This document shows positions 46,101 to 60,200 of a stretch of 64,000 nucleotides of DNA, piece after piece. The DNA is from Nemertoderma westbladi (lineage: Eukaryota; Xenacoelomorpha; Nemertodermatida; Nemertodermatidae): positions 62,001-126,000 of the forward strand of contig JAUCBJ010009141.1 in assembly GCA_032718475.1 (NCBI GenBank). The letters are read 5' to 3'. The position numbers were made by a program, and so were the translations under genes. Numbering within the stretch: the stretch's first letter is position 1; each line of letters begins with the position of its first letter. A model generated the notes under the pieces. That model searched no databases and was not told where the DNA came from. It worked only from the letters and a program-made list of their open reading frames with translations.

Positions 46101-48270
46101 TGAAGTATTAAATCCATGTCAAATTCCTTGGTATTTTTCTGCAATAATTTATCAAAATATCCTCTGATTTTTTTCAAAAACCATATCAATTTTCATACTT
46201 ATAACTTCTATCCCACTCAACGACATAAAGTATCTTAAATGAAAGTCAAAAGAACAGGTAACACTTACATTTATAGAAGTAATCAGCTGTTATTTGCTAC
46301 GTCTTTCCGCTGGAGATGGATTAATTTTGATTGCGTTGGAACACCCCCTATCTGTGGCTTTCTGAGTGGAGAGATAAGTATCCTATCTCCCTATTAATAT
46401 TGTTGTCTTCTAGAATATTTTTTATAGTTTCATCGTATTGCCAAAGTGACTATAGAGCTGAAGTTGACTCATAATACAATAATTCACCTCAAATATCTCA
46501 GCTATTTCATGAACATTATGAAGTATTAAATCCATGTCAAATTTCTTGGTATTTTTCTGCAATAATTTATCAAAATATCCTCTGATTTTTTTCAAAAACC
46601 ATATCAATTTTCATACTTATAACTTCTATCCCACTCAACGACATAAAGTATCTTAAATGAAAGTCAAAAGAACAGGTAACACTTACATTTATAGAAGTAA
46701 TCAGATGTTATTTGCTACGTCTTTCCGCTGGAGATGGATGAATTTTGATTGCGTTGGAACACCCCCTATCTGTGGCTTTCTGAGTGGAGAGATAAGTATC
46801 CTATCTCCCTATTAATATTGTTGTGTTCTAGAATATTTTTTATAGTTTCATCGTATTGCCAAAGTGACTAAAGCTCAAGTTGTCTCATAATACAATAATT
46901 CACCTCAAATATCTCGGCTATTTCATGAACATAATGAAGTATTAAATCCATGTCAAAATCCTTGGTATTTTTCTGCAATAATTTATCAAAATTTCCTCTG
47001 ATTTTTTTCAAAAACCATATCAATTTTCATACTTATAACTTCTATCCCACTCAACAACATAAATTATCTTAAATGAACGTCAAAAGAACAGGTAACACTT
47101 ACATTTATAGAAGTAATCAGCTGTTATTTGCTACGTCTTTCCGCTGGAGATGGATGAATTTTGATTGCGTTGGAACACCCCCTATCTGTGGCTTTCTGAG
47201 TGGAGAGATAAGTATCCTATCTCCCTATTAATATTGTTGTGTTCTAGAATATTTTTTATAGTTTCATCGTATTGCCAAAGTGACTAGAGCTGAAGTTAAC
47301 TCATAATACAATAATTCACCTCAAATATCTCAGCTATTTCATGAACATAATGAAGTATTAAAGCCATGTCAAAATCATTGGTGTTTTTCTGCAATAATTT
47401 ATCAAAATATCCTCTTATTTTTTTCAAAAACCACATCGATATTCTTATTTATAACTTATATCCCACTCCACGAGATAGAGAATCTTAAATGAACGTCAAA
47501 AGAACAGGTAACACTTACATTTATAGCAGTAATCAGCTGTTATTTGCTACGTCTTTCCGCTGGAGATGGATGAATTTTGATTGCGTTGGAACACCCCCTA
47601 TCTGTGGCTGTCTGAGAGGAGAGATAAGTAGCCTATCTCCCTGTTAATATTGTTGTGTTCTAGAATATTTTTTATAGTTTCATCGTATTGCCAAAGTGAC
47701 TAGAGCTGAAGTTAACTCATAATACAATAATTCACCTCAAATATCTCAGCTATTTCTTGAACATAATGAAGTATTAAAGCCATGTCAAAATCCTTGGTGT
47801 TTTTCTGCAATAATTTATCAAAATATCCTCTGATTTTTTTCAAAAACCATATCAATTTTCATATTTATAACTTCTATCCCACTCCACGAGATAAAGAATC
47901 TTAAATGAAAGACAAAAGAACAGGTAACACTTACATTTATACAAGTAATCAGCTGTTATTTGCTACGTCTTTCCGCTGGAGATGGATGACTTTTGATTGC
48001 GTTGGAACACCCCCTATCTGTGGCTGTCTGAGTGGAGAGATAAGTAGCCTATCTCCCTGTTAATATGTGTGTGTTCTAGAATATTTATTATAGTTTCATC
48101 GTATTGCCAAAGTGACTATAGAGCTGAAGTTGACTCATAATACAATAATTCACCTCAAATATCTCGGCTATTTCATGAACATAATGAAGTATTAAATCCA
48201 TGTCAAAATCCTTGGTATTTTTCTGCAATAATTTATCAAAATTTCCTCTGATTTTTTTCAAAAACCATAT
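40141..48270. repeat. Five-monomer higher-order repeat, ~2,084-bp period
   Basis: Defined by the coupled variants GGATGACTTTTG and ATATGTGTGTGTTC followed by GACTATAGAGC. They appear once per five monomers in at least four consecutive units. The first interval (40141 to 41811) has four monomers, showing loss or gain of one monomer. Confidence 0.88.
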
Positions 48271-48490
48271 CAATTTTCATACTTATAACTTCTATCCCAC
48301 TCAACGAAATAAATTATCTTAAATGAACGTCAAAAGAACAGGTAACACTTACATTTATAGAAGTAATCAGCTGTTATTTGCTACGTCTTTCCGCTGGAGA
48401 TGGATGAATTTTGATTGCGTTGGAACACCCCCTATCTGTGGCTTTCTGAGTGGAGAGATAAGTATCCTATCTCCCTATTAATATTGTTGT

Positions 48491-49140
48491 GTTCTAGAAT
48501 AGTATTAGTATTAAAGCCATGTCAAAATCATTGGTGTTTTTCTGCAATAATTTATCAAAATATCCTCTTATTTTTTTCAAAAACCACATCGATTTTCTTA
48601 TTTATAACTTCTATCCCACTCCACGAGATAGAGAATCTTAAATGAACGTCAAAAGAACAGGTAACACTTACATTTATAGAAGTAATCAGCTGTTATTTGC
48701 TATGTCTTTCCGCTGGAGATGGATGAATTTTGAGTGTGTCAGAACACCCCCTATCTGTGGCTTTCTGAGTGGAGAGATAAGTATCCTATCTCCCTATTAA
48801 TATTGTTGTGTTCTAGAATAGTATTAGTATTAAAGCCATGTCAAAATCATTGGTGTTTTTCTGCAATAATTTATCAAAATATCCTCTGATTTTTTTCAAA
48901 AACCATATCAATTTTCATACTTATAACTTCTATCCCACTCAACGAAATAAATTATCTTAAATGAACGTCAAAAGAACAGGTAACACTTACATTTATAGAA
49001 GTAATCAGCTGTTATTAGCTATGTCTTTCCGCTGGAGATGGATGAATTTTGAGTGTGTCAGAACACCCCCTATCTGTGGCTGTCTGAGTTGAGAAATAAG
49101 TAGCCTATCTCCCTATTAATATTGTTGTGTTCTAGAATAT
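48491..49140. repeat. Amplified truncated satellite monomers (~319 bp)
   Basis: The junction TTCTAGAATAGTATTAGTATTAAAG, created by a deletion between the TTCTAGAA block and the GTATTAAAGCC block, occurs at about 48491 and again 319 bp later at about 48810. The two identical junctions show that the deleted monomer was duplicated after it formed. Confidence 0.85.
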
Positions 49141-50039
49141 TTATTATAGTTTCATCGTATTGCTAAAGTGGCTGGAGCTATAGTTATTATGTAATTAATG
49201 CAATAATTCACCTCAAATATCTCAGCTATTTCATGAACATAATGAAGTATTAAAGCCATGTCAAAATCATTGGTGTTTTTCTGCAATAATTTATCAAAAT
49301 ATCCTCTGATTTTTTTCAAAAATCACATCGATTTTCTTATTTATAATTTCTATCCCACTCCACGAGATAGAGAATCTTAAATGAACGTCAAAAGAACAGG
49401 TAACACTTACATTTATAGCAGTAATCAGCTGTTGTTTGCTACGTCTTTCCGCTGGAGATGGATGAATTTTGATTGCGTTGGAACACCCCCTATCTGTGGC
49501 TGTCTGAGTTGAGAAATAAGTAGCCTATCTCCCTATTAATATTGGTGTGTTCTAGAATATTTTTTATAGTTTCATCGTATTGCCAAAGTGACTAGAGCTC
49601 AAGTTGTCTCATAATACAATAATTCACCTCAAATATCTCAGCTATTTCATGAACATAATGAAGTATTAAATCCATGTCAAAATCCTTGGTATTTTTCTGC
49701 AATAATTTATCAAAATATCCTCTGATTTTTTTCAAAAACCATATCAATTTTCATATTTATAACTTCTATCCCACTCCACGAGATAGAGAATCTTAAATGA
49801 ACGTCAAAAGAACAGGTAACACTTCTATTTATAGAAGTAATCAGCTGTTATTTGCTACGTCTTTCCGCTGGAGATGGATGAATTTTGATTGCGTTGGAAC
49901 ACCCCCTATCTGTGGCTTTCTGAGTGGAGAGATAAGTATCCTATCTCCCTGTTAATATTGTTGTGTTCTAGAATATTTATTATAGTTTCATCGTATTGCC
50001 AAAGTGACTATAGAGCTGAAGTTGACTCATAATACAATA

Positions 50040-53000
50040 ATTCACCTCAAATATCTCAGCTATTTCATGAACATAATGAAGTATTAAATCCATGTCAAAT
50101 TCCTTGGTATTTTTCTGCAATAATTTATTAAAATATCCTCTGATTTTTTTCAAAAACCATATTAATTTTCATACTTATAACTTCTATCCCACTCAACGAG
50201 ATAAAGTATCTTAAATGAAAGTCAAAAGAACAGGTAACACTTACATTTATAGAAGTAATCAGCTGTTATTTGCTACGTCTTTCCGCTGGAGATGGATGAA
50301 TTTTGATTGCGTTGGAACACCCCCTATCTGTGGCTTTCTGAGTGGAGAGATAAGTATCCTATCTGCCTATTAATATTGGTGTGTTCTAGAATATTTTTTA
50401 TAGTTTCATCGTATTGCCAAAGTGACTAGAGCTCAAGTTGTCTCATAATACAATAATTCACCTCAAATATCTCAGCTATTTCATGAACATAATGAAGTAT
50501 TAAATCCATGTCAAAATCCTTGGTATTTTTCTGCAATAATTTATCAAAATATCCTCTGATTTTTTTCAAAAACCATATCAATTTTCATATTTATAACTTC
50601 TATCCCACTCCACGAGATAGAGAATCTTAAATGAACGTCAAAAGAACAGGTAACACTTATATTTATAGAAGTAATCAGCTGTTATTTGCTACGTCTTTCC
50701 GCTGGAGATGGATGAATTTTGATTGCGTTGGAACACCCCCTATCTGTGGCTTTCTGAGTGGAGAGATAAGTATCCTATCTCCCTATTAATATTGGTGTGT
50801 TCTAGAATATTTTTTATAATTTCATCGTATTGCCAAAGTGACTAGAGCTGAAGTTAACTCATAATACAATAATTCACCTCAAATATCTCAGCTATTTCAT
50901 GAACATAATGAAGTATTAAAGCCATGTCAAAATCATTGGTGTTTTTCCTCAATAATTTATCAAAATATCCTCTGATTTTTTTCAAAAACCACATCGATTT
51001 CTTATTTATAACTTCTTTCCCACTCCACGAGATAGAGAATCTTAAATGAACGTCAAAAGAACAGGTAACACTTACATTTATAGCAGTAATCAGCTGTTAT
51101 TTGCTACGTCTTTCCGCTGGAGATGGATGAATTTTGATTGCGTTGGAACACCCCCTATCTGTGGCTGTCTGAGTGGAGAGATAAGTAGCCTATCTCCCTG
51201 TTAATATTGTTGTGTTCTAGAATATTTATTATAGTTTCATCATATTGCCAAAGTGACTAGAGCTGAAGTTGACTCATAATACAATAATTCACCTCAAATA
51301 TCTCAGCTATTTCATGAACATAATGAAGTATTAAATCCATGTCAAATTCCTTGGTATTTTTCTGCAATAATTTATCAAAATATCCTGTGATTTTTTTCAA
51401 AAACCATATCAATTTTCATATTTATAACTTCGTTGACTCATAATACAATAATTCACCTTAAATATCTCAGCTATTTCATGAATATAATGAAGTATTAAAG
51501 CCATGTCAAAATCCTTGGTGTTTTTCTGCAATAATTTATCAAAATATCCTCTGATTTTTTTCAAAAACCATATCAATTTTCATACTTATAACTTCTATCC
51601 CACTCAACGAGATAAAGAATCTTAAATGAAAGTCAAAAGAACAGGTAACACTTACATTTATAGAAGTAATCAGCTGTTATTTGCTATGTCTTTCCGCTGG
51701 AGATGGATGAATTTTGAGTGTGTCAGAACACCCCCTATCTGTGGCTGTCTGAGTTGAGAAATAAGTAGCCTATCTCCCTATTAATATTGTTGTGTTCTAG
51801 AATATTTATTATAGTTTCATCGTATTGCTAAAGTGGCTGGAGCTAAAGTTATTATGTAATGCAATAATTCACCTCAAATATCTCAGCTATTTCATGAACA
51901 TAATGAAGTATTAAAGCCATGTCAAAATCCTTGGTGTTTTTCTGCAATAATTTATCAAAATATCCTCTGATTTTTTACAAAAATCATATCGATTTTCATA
52001 TTTATAACTTCTATCCCACTCCACGAGACAGAGAATCTTAAATGAACGTCAAAAGAACAGGTAAGACTTGCATTTATAGCAGTAATCAGCTGTTATTTGC
52101 TACGTCTTTCCGCTGGAGATGGATGAATTTTGATTGCGTTGGAACACCCCCTATCTGTGGCTGTCTGAGTGGAGAGATAAGTAGCCTATCTCCCTGTTAA
52201 TATTGTTGTGTTCTAGAATATTTATTATAGTTTCTATTGCCAAAGTGACTAGAGCTGAAGTTGACTCATAATACAATAATTCACCTCAAATATCTCAGCT
52301 ATTTCATGAACATAATGAAGTATTAAATCCATGTCAAATTCCTTGGTATTTTTCTGCAATAATTTATCAAAATATCCTGTGATTTTTTTCAAAAACCATA
52401 TCAATTTTCATATTTATAACTTCTATCCCACTCCACGAGATAGAGAATCTTAAATGAAAGTCAAAAGAACAGGTAACACTTACATTTATAGAAGTAATCA
52501 GCTGTTATTTGCTACGTCTTTCCGCTGGAGATGGATGAATTTTGATTGTGTCAGAACACCCCCTATCTGTGGCTGTCTGAGTTGAGAAATAAGTAGCCTA
52601 TCTCCCTATTAATATTGTTGTGTTCTAGAATATTTATTATAGTTTCATCGTATTGCTAAAGTGGCTGGAGCTAAAGTTATTATGTAATTAATGCAATAAT
52701 TCACCTCAAATATCTCAGCTATTTCATGAACATAATGAAGTATTAAATCCATGTCAAATTCCTTGGTATTTTTCTGCAATAATTTATTAAAATATCCTCT
52801 GATTTTTTTCAAAAACCATATTAATTTTCATACTTATAACTTCTATCCCACTCAACGAGATAAAGTATCTTAAATGAAAGTCAAAAGAACAGGTAACACT
52901 TACATTTATAGAAGTAATCAGCTGTTATTTGCTACGTCTTTCCGCTGGAGATGGATGAATTTTGATTGCGTTGGAACACCCCCTATCTGTGGCTTTCTGA

Positions 53001-53929
53001 GTGGAGAGATAAGTATCCTATCTGCCTATTAATATTGGTGTGTTCTAGAATATTTTTTATAGTTTCATCGTATTGCCAAAGTGACTAGAGCTCAAGTTGT
53101 CTCATAATACAATAATTCACCTCAAATATCTCAGCTATTTCATGAACATAATGAAGTATTAAATCCATGTCAAAATCCTTGGTATTTTTCTGCAATAATT
53201 TATCAAAATATCCTCTGATTTTTTTCAAAAACCATATCAATTTTCATATTTATAACTTCTATCCCACTCCACGAGATAGAGAATCTTAAATGAACGTCAA
53301 AAGAACAGGTAACACTTATATTTATAGAAGTAATCAGCTGTTATTTGCTACGTCTTTCCGCTGGAGATGGATGAATTTTGATTGCGTTGGAACACCCCCT
53401 ATCTGAGGCTTTCTGAGTGGAGAGATAAGTATCCTATCTCCCTATTAATATTGTTGTGTTCTAGAATATTTTTTATAGTTTCATCGTATTGCCAAAGTGA
53501 CTAGAGCTGAAGTTAACTCATAATACAATAATTCACCTCAAATATCTCAGCTATTTCATGAACATAATGAAGTATTAAAGCCATGTCAAAATCATTGGTG
53601 TTTTTCCTCAATAATTTATCAAAATATCCTCTGATTTTTTTCAAAAACCACATCGATTTCTTATTTATAACTTCTTTCCCACTCCACGAGATAGAGAATC
53701 TTAAATGAACGTCAAAAGAACAGGTAACACTTACATTTATAGCAGTAATCAGCTGTTATTTGCTACGTCTTTCCGCTGGAGATGGATGAATTTTGATTGC
53801 GTTGGAACACCCCCTATCTGTGGCTGTCTGAGTGGAGAGATAAGTAGCCTATCTCCCTGTTAATATTGTTGTGTTCTAGAATATTTATTATAGTTTCATC
53901 ATATTGCCAAAGTGACTAGAGCTGAAGTT
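50040..53929. repeat. Pair of ~1.23-kb satellite blocks, offset 2,659 bp
   Basis: The blocks 50040-51270 and 52699-53929 share TTTATTAAAATATCC, CCATATTAATTTTC, TATCTGCC, ATATTGGTGTG and CACATCGATTTCTT. The offset is not a whole number of monomers because a partial monomer (about 163 bp extra) lies between them, at the junction AACTTCGTTGACTC (51426-51440). Confidence 0.8.
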
Positions 53930-56900
53930 GACTCATACTACAGTAATTCACCTCAAATATCTCAGCTATTTCATGAACATAATGAAGTATTAAATCCATG
54001 TCAAATTCCTTGGTATTTTTCTGCAATAATTTATTAAAATATCCTCTGATTTTTTTCAAAAACCATATCAATTTTCATATTTATAACTTCTATCCCACTC
54101 CACGAGATAGAGAATCTTAAATGAACGTCAAAAGAACAGGTAACACTTACATTTATAGCAGTAATCAGCTGTTATTTGCTACGTCTTTCCGCTGGAGATG
54201 GATGAATTTTGATTGCGTTGGAACACCCCCTATCTGTGGCTGTCTGAGTGGAGAGATAAGTAGCCTATCTCCCTGTTAATATTGTTGTGTTCTAGAATAA
54301 TTATTATAGTTTCATCGTATTGCCAAAGTGACTATAGAGCTGAAGTTGACTCATAATACAATAATTCACCTCAAATATCTCAGCTATTTCATGAACATAA
54401 TGAAGTATTAATTCCATGTCAAATTCCTTGGTATTTTTCTGCAATAATTTATCAAAATATCCTCTGATTTTTTTCAAAAACCATATCAATTTTCATACTT
54501 ATAACTTCTATCCCACTCAACGAGATAAAGAATCTTAAATGAAAGTCAAAAGAACAGGTAACACTTACATTTATAGAAGTAATCAGCTGTTATTTGCTAC
54601 GTCTTTCCGCTGGAGATGGATGAATTTTGATTGTGTCAGAACACCCCCTATCTGTGGCTGTCTGAGTTGAGAAATAAGTAGCCTATCTCCCTATTAATAT
54701 TGTTGTGTTCTAGAATATTTATTATAGTTTCATCGTATTGCTAAAGTGGCTGGAGCTAAAGTTATTATGTAATGCAATAATTCACCTCAAATATCTCAGC
54801 TATTTCATAAACATAATGAAGTATTAAAGCCATGTCAAAATCCTTGGTGTTTTTCTGCAATAATTTATCAAAATATCATCTGATTTTTTACAAAAATCAT
54901 ATCGATTTTCATATTTATAACTTCTATCCCACTCCACGAGATAGAGAATCTTAAATGAACGTCAAAAGAACAGGTAACACTTACATTTATAGCAGTAATC
55001 AGCTGTTATTTGCTACGTCTTTCCGCTGGAGATGGATGAATTTTGATTGCGTTGGAACACCCCCTATCTGTGGCTGTCTGAGTGGAGAGATAAGTAGCCT
55101 ATCTCCCTGTTAATATTGTTGTGTTCTAGAATATTTATTATAGTTTCATCGTATTGCCAAAGTGACTAGAGCTGAAGTTGACTCATAATACAATAATTCA
55201 CCTCAAATATCTCAGCTATTTCATGGACATAATGAAGTATTAAATCCATGTCAAATTCCTTGGTATTTTTCTGCAATAATTTATCGAAATATCCTCTGAT
55301 TTTTTTCAAAAACCATATCAATTTTCATATTTATAACTTCTATCCCACTCCACGAGATAAAGAATCTTAAATGAAAGTCAAAAGAACAGGTAACACTTAC
55401 ATTTATAGAAGTAATCAGCTGTTATTTGCTACATCTTTCCGCTGGAGATGGATGAATTTTGATTGTGTCAGAACACCCCCTATCTGTGGCTGTCTGAGTT
55501 GAGAAATAAGTAGCCTATCTCCCTATTAATATTGTTGTGTTCTAGAATATTTATTATAGTTTCATCGTATTGCTAAAGTGGCTGGAGCTAAAGTTATTAT
55601 GTAATTAATGCAATAATTCACCTCAAATATCTCAGCTATTTCATGAACATAATGAAGTATTAAAGCCATGTCAAAATCCTTGGTGTTTTTATGCAATAAT
55701 TTATCAAAATATCCTCTGATTTTTTACAAAAATCATATCGATTTTCATATTTATAACTTCTATCCCACTCAATGAGATAAAGTATCTCAAATGAAAGTCA
55801 AAAGAACAGGTAACACTTACATTTATAGAAGTAATCAGCTGTTATTTGCTACGTCTTTCCGCTGGAGATGGATTAATTTTGATTGCGTTGGAACACCCCC
55901 TATCTGTGGCTTTCTGAGTGGAGAGATAAGTATCCTATCTCCCTATTAATATTGTTGTGTTCTAGAATATTTTTTATAGTTTAATCGTATTGCCAAAGTG
56001 ACTAGAGCTGAAGTTAACTCATAAAACAATAATTCACCTCAAATATCTCAGCTATTTCATGAACATAATGAAGTATTAAAGCCATGTCAAAATCATTGGT
56101 GTTTTTCTGCAATAATTTATCAAAATATCCTCTGATTTTTTTCAAAAACCACATCGATGTTCATACTTATAACTTCTATCCCACTCCACGAGATAGAGAA
56201 TCTTAAATGAAAGTCAAAAGAACAGGTAACACTTACATTTATAGCAGTAATCAGCTGTTTTTGCTACGTCTTTCCGCTGGAGATGGATGAATTTTGATTG
56301 CGTTGGAACACCCCCTATCTGTGGCTGTCTGAGTGGAGAGATAAGTAGCCTATCTCCCTGTTAATATTGTTGTGTTCTAGAATATTTATTATAGTTTCAT
56401 CGTATTGCCAAAGTGACTATAGAGCTGAAGTTGACTCATAATACAATAAGTCACCTCAAATATCTCAGCTATTTCATGAACATAATGAAGTATTAAATCC
56501 ATGTCAAATTCCTTGGTATTTTTCTGCAATAATTTATCAAAATATCCTCTGATTTTTTTCAAAAACCATATCAATGTTCATACTTATAACTTCTATCCCA
56601 CTCAACGAGATAAAGTATCTTAAATGAAAGTCAAAAGAACAGGTAACACTTACATTTATAGAAGTAATCAGCTGTTATTTGCTACGTCTTTCTGCTGGAG
56701 ATGGATGAATTTTGATTGCGTTGGAACACCCCCTATCTGTGGCTTTCTGAGTGGAGAGATAAGTATCCTATCTGCCTATTAATATTGTTGTGTTCTAGAA
56801 TATTTTTTATAGTTTCATCGTATTGCCAAAGTGACTAGAGCTCAAGTTGTCTCATAATACAATAATTCACCTCAAATATCTCAGCTATTTCATGAACATA

Positions 56901-57235
56901 ATGAAGTATTAAATCCATGTCAAAATCCTTGGTATTTTTCTGCAATAATTTATCAAAATATCCTCTGATTTTTTTCAAAAACCACATCGATTTTCTTATT
57001 TATAACTTCTATCCCACTCCACGAGATAGAGAATCTTAAATGAACGTCAAAAGAACAGGTAACACTTACATTTATAGCAGTAATCAGCTGTTATTTGCTA
57101 AGTCTTTCCGCTGGAGATGGATGAATTTTGATTGCGTTGGAACACCCCCTATCTGTGGCTGTCTGAGTGGAGAGATAAGTAGCCTATCTCCCTGTTAATA
57201 TTGTTGTGTTCTAGAATATTTATTACAGTTTCATC

Positions 57236-60200
57236 GTATTGCCAAAGTGACTAGAGCTGAAGTTAACTCATAATACAATAATTCACCTCAAATATCTCAG
57301 CTATTTCATGAACATAATGAAGTATTAAAGCCATGTCAAAATCATTGGTGTTTTTCTGCAATAATTTATCAAAATATCCTCTGATTTTTTTCAAAAATCA
57401 CATCGATTTTCTTATTTATAACTTCTATCCCACTCCACGAGATAGAGAATCTTAAATGAACGTCAAAAGAACAGGTAACACTTACATTTATAGCAGTAAT
57501 CAGCTGTTGTTTGCTACGTCTTTCCGCTGGAGATGGATGAATTTTGATTGCGTTGGAACACCCCCTATCTGTGGCTGTCTGAGTGGAGAGATAAGTAGCC
57601 TATCTCCCTGTTAATATTGTTGTGTTCTAGAATATTTATTATAGTTTCATCGTATTGCCAAAGTGACTATAGAGCTGAAGTTGACTCATAATACAATAAT
57701 TCACCTCAAATATCTCAGCTATTTCATGAACATAATGAAGTATTAAATCCATGTCAAATTCCTTGGTATTTTTCTGCAATAATTTATCAAAATATCCTCT
57801 GATTTTTTTCAAAAACCATATCAATTTTCATACTTATAACTTCTATCCCACTCAACGAGATAAAGTATCTTAAATGAAAGTCAAAAGAACAGGTAACACT
57901 TACATTTATAGAAGTAATCAGCTGTTATTTGCTACGTCTTTCCGCTGGAGATGGATGAATTTTGATTGCGTTGGAACACCCCCTATCTGTGGCTTTCTGA
58001 GTGGAGAGATAAGTATCCTATCTGCCTATTAATATTGTTGTGTTCTAGAATATTTTTTATAGTTTCATCGTATTGCCGAAGTGACTAGAGCTCAAGTTGT
58101 CTCATAATACAATAATTCACCTCAAATATCTCAGCTATTTCATGAACATAATGAAGTATTAAATCCATGTCAAAATCATTGGTATTTTTCTGCAATAATT
58201 TATCAAAATATCCTCTGATTTTTTTCAAAAACCACATCGATTTTCTTATTTATAACTTCTATCCCACTCCACGAGATAGAGAATCTTAAATGAACGTCAA
58301 AAGAACAGGTAACACTTACATTTATAGCAGTAATCAGCTGTTATTTGCTACGTCTTTCCGCTGGAGATGGATGAATTTTGATTGCGTTGGAACACCCCCT
58401 ATCTGTGGCTGTCTGAGTGGAGAGATAAGTAGACTATCTCCCTGTTAATATTGTTGTGTTCTAGAATATTTATTATAGTTTCATCGTATTGCCAAAGTGA
58501 CTATAGAGCTGAAGTTGACTCATAATACAATAATTCACCTCAAATATCTCAGCTATTTCATGAACATAATGAAATATTAAATCCATGTCAAATTCCTTGG
58601 TATTTTTCTGCAATAATTTATTAAAATATCCTCTGATTTTTTTCAAAAACCATATCAATTTTCATATTTATAACTTCTATCCCACTCCACGAGATAAAGT
58701 ATCTTAAATGAAAGTCAAAAGAACAGGTAACACTTACATTTATAGAAGTAATCAGCTGTTATTTGCTACGTCTTTCCGCTGGAGATGGATTAATTTTGAT
58801 TGCGTTTCAACACCCCCAATCTGTGGCTTTCTGAGTGGAGAGATAAGTATCCTATCTCCCTATTAATATTGTTGTGTTCTAGAATATTTTTTATAGTTTC
58901 ATCGTATTGCCAAAGTGACTAGAGCTGACGTTAACTCATAATACAATAATTCACCTCAAATATCCCAGCTATTTCATGAACATAATGAAGTATTAAAGCC
59001 ATGTCAACATCCTTGGTGTTTTTCTGCAATAATTTATCAAAATATCCTCTAATTTTTTTCAAAAACCATATCGATTTTCTTATTTATAAGAAATAAAAAA
59101 AGAACAGGTAACACTTACATTTATAGCAGTAATCAGCTGTTATTTGCTACGTCTTTCCGCTGGAGATGGATGAATTTTGATTGCGTTCGAACACCCCCTA
59201 TCTGTGGCTGTCTGAGTGGAGAGATAAGTAGCCTATCTCCCTATTAATATTGTTGTGTTCTAGAATATTTATTATAGTTTCATCGTATTGCCAAAGTGAC
59301 TATAGAGCTGAAGTTGACTCATAATACAATAATTCACCTCAAATATCTCAGCTATTTCATGAACATAATGAAGTATTAAAGCCATGTCAAAATCCTTGGT
59401 GTTTTTCTGCAATAATTTATCAAAATATCCTCTGATTTTTTACAAAAATCATATCGATTTTCATATTTATAACTTCTATCCCACTCAACGAGATAAAGAA
59501 TCTTAAATGAAAGTCAAAAGAACAGGTAACACTTACATTTATAGAAGTAATCAGCTGTTATTTGCTACGTCTTTCCGCTGGAGATGGATGAATTTTGATT
59601 GCGTTCGAACACCCCCTATCTGTGGCTTTCTGAGTGGAGAGATAAGTAGCCTATCTCCCTATTAATATTGTTGTGTTCTAGAATATTTTTTATAGTTTCA
59701 TCGTATTGCCAAAGTGACTAGAGCTGAAGTTAACTCATAATACAATAATTCACCTCAAATATCTCAGCTATTTCATGAACATAATGAAGTATTAAAGCCA
59801 TGTCAAAATCCTTGGTGTTTTTCTGCAATAATTTATCAAAATATCCTCTGATTTTTTACAAAAACCATATCGATTTTCATATTTATAACTTCTATCCCAC
59901 TCCACGAGATAGAGAATCTTAAATGAACGTCAAAAGAACAGGTAACACTTACATTTATAGCAGTAATCAGCTGTTATTTGCTACGTCTTTCCGCTGGAGA
60001 TGGATGAATTTTGATTGCGTTGGAACACCCCCTATCTGTGGCTGTCTGAGTGGAGAGATAAGTAGCCTATCTCCCTGTTAATATTGTTGTGTTCTAGAAT
60101 ATTTATTATAGTTTCATCGTATTGCCAAAGTGACTAGAGCTGAAGTTGACTCATAATACAATAATTCACCTCAAATATCTCAGCTATTTCATGAACATAA

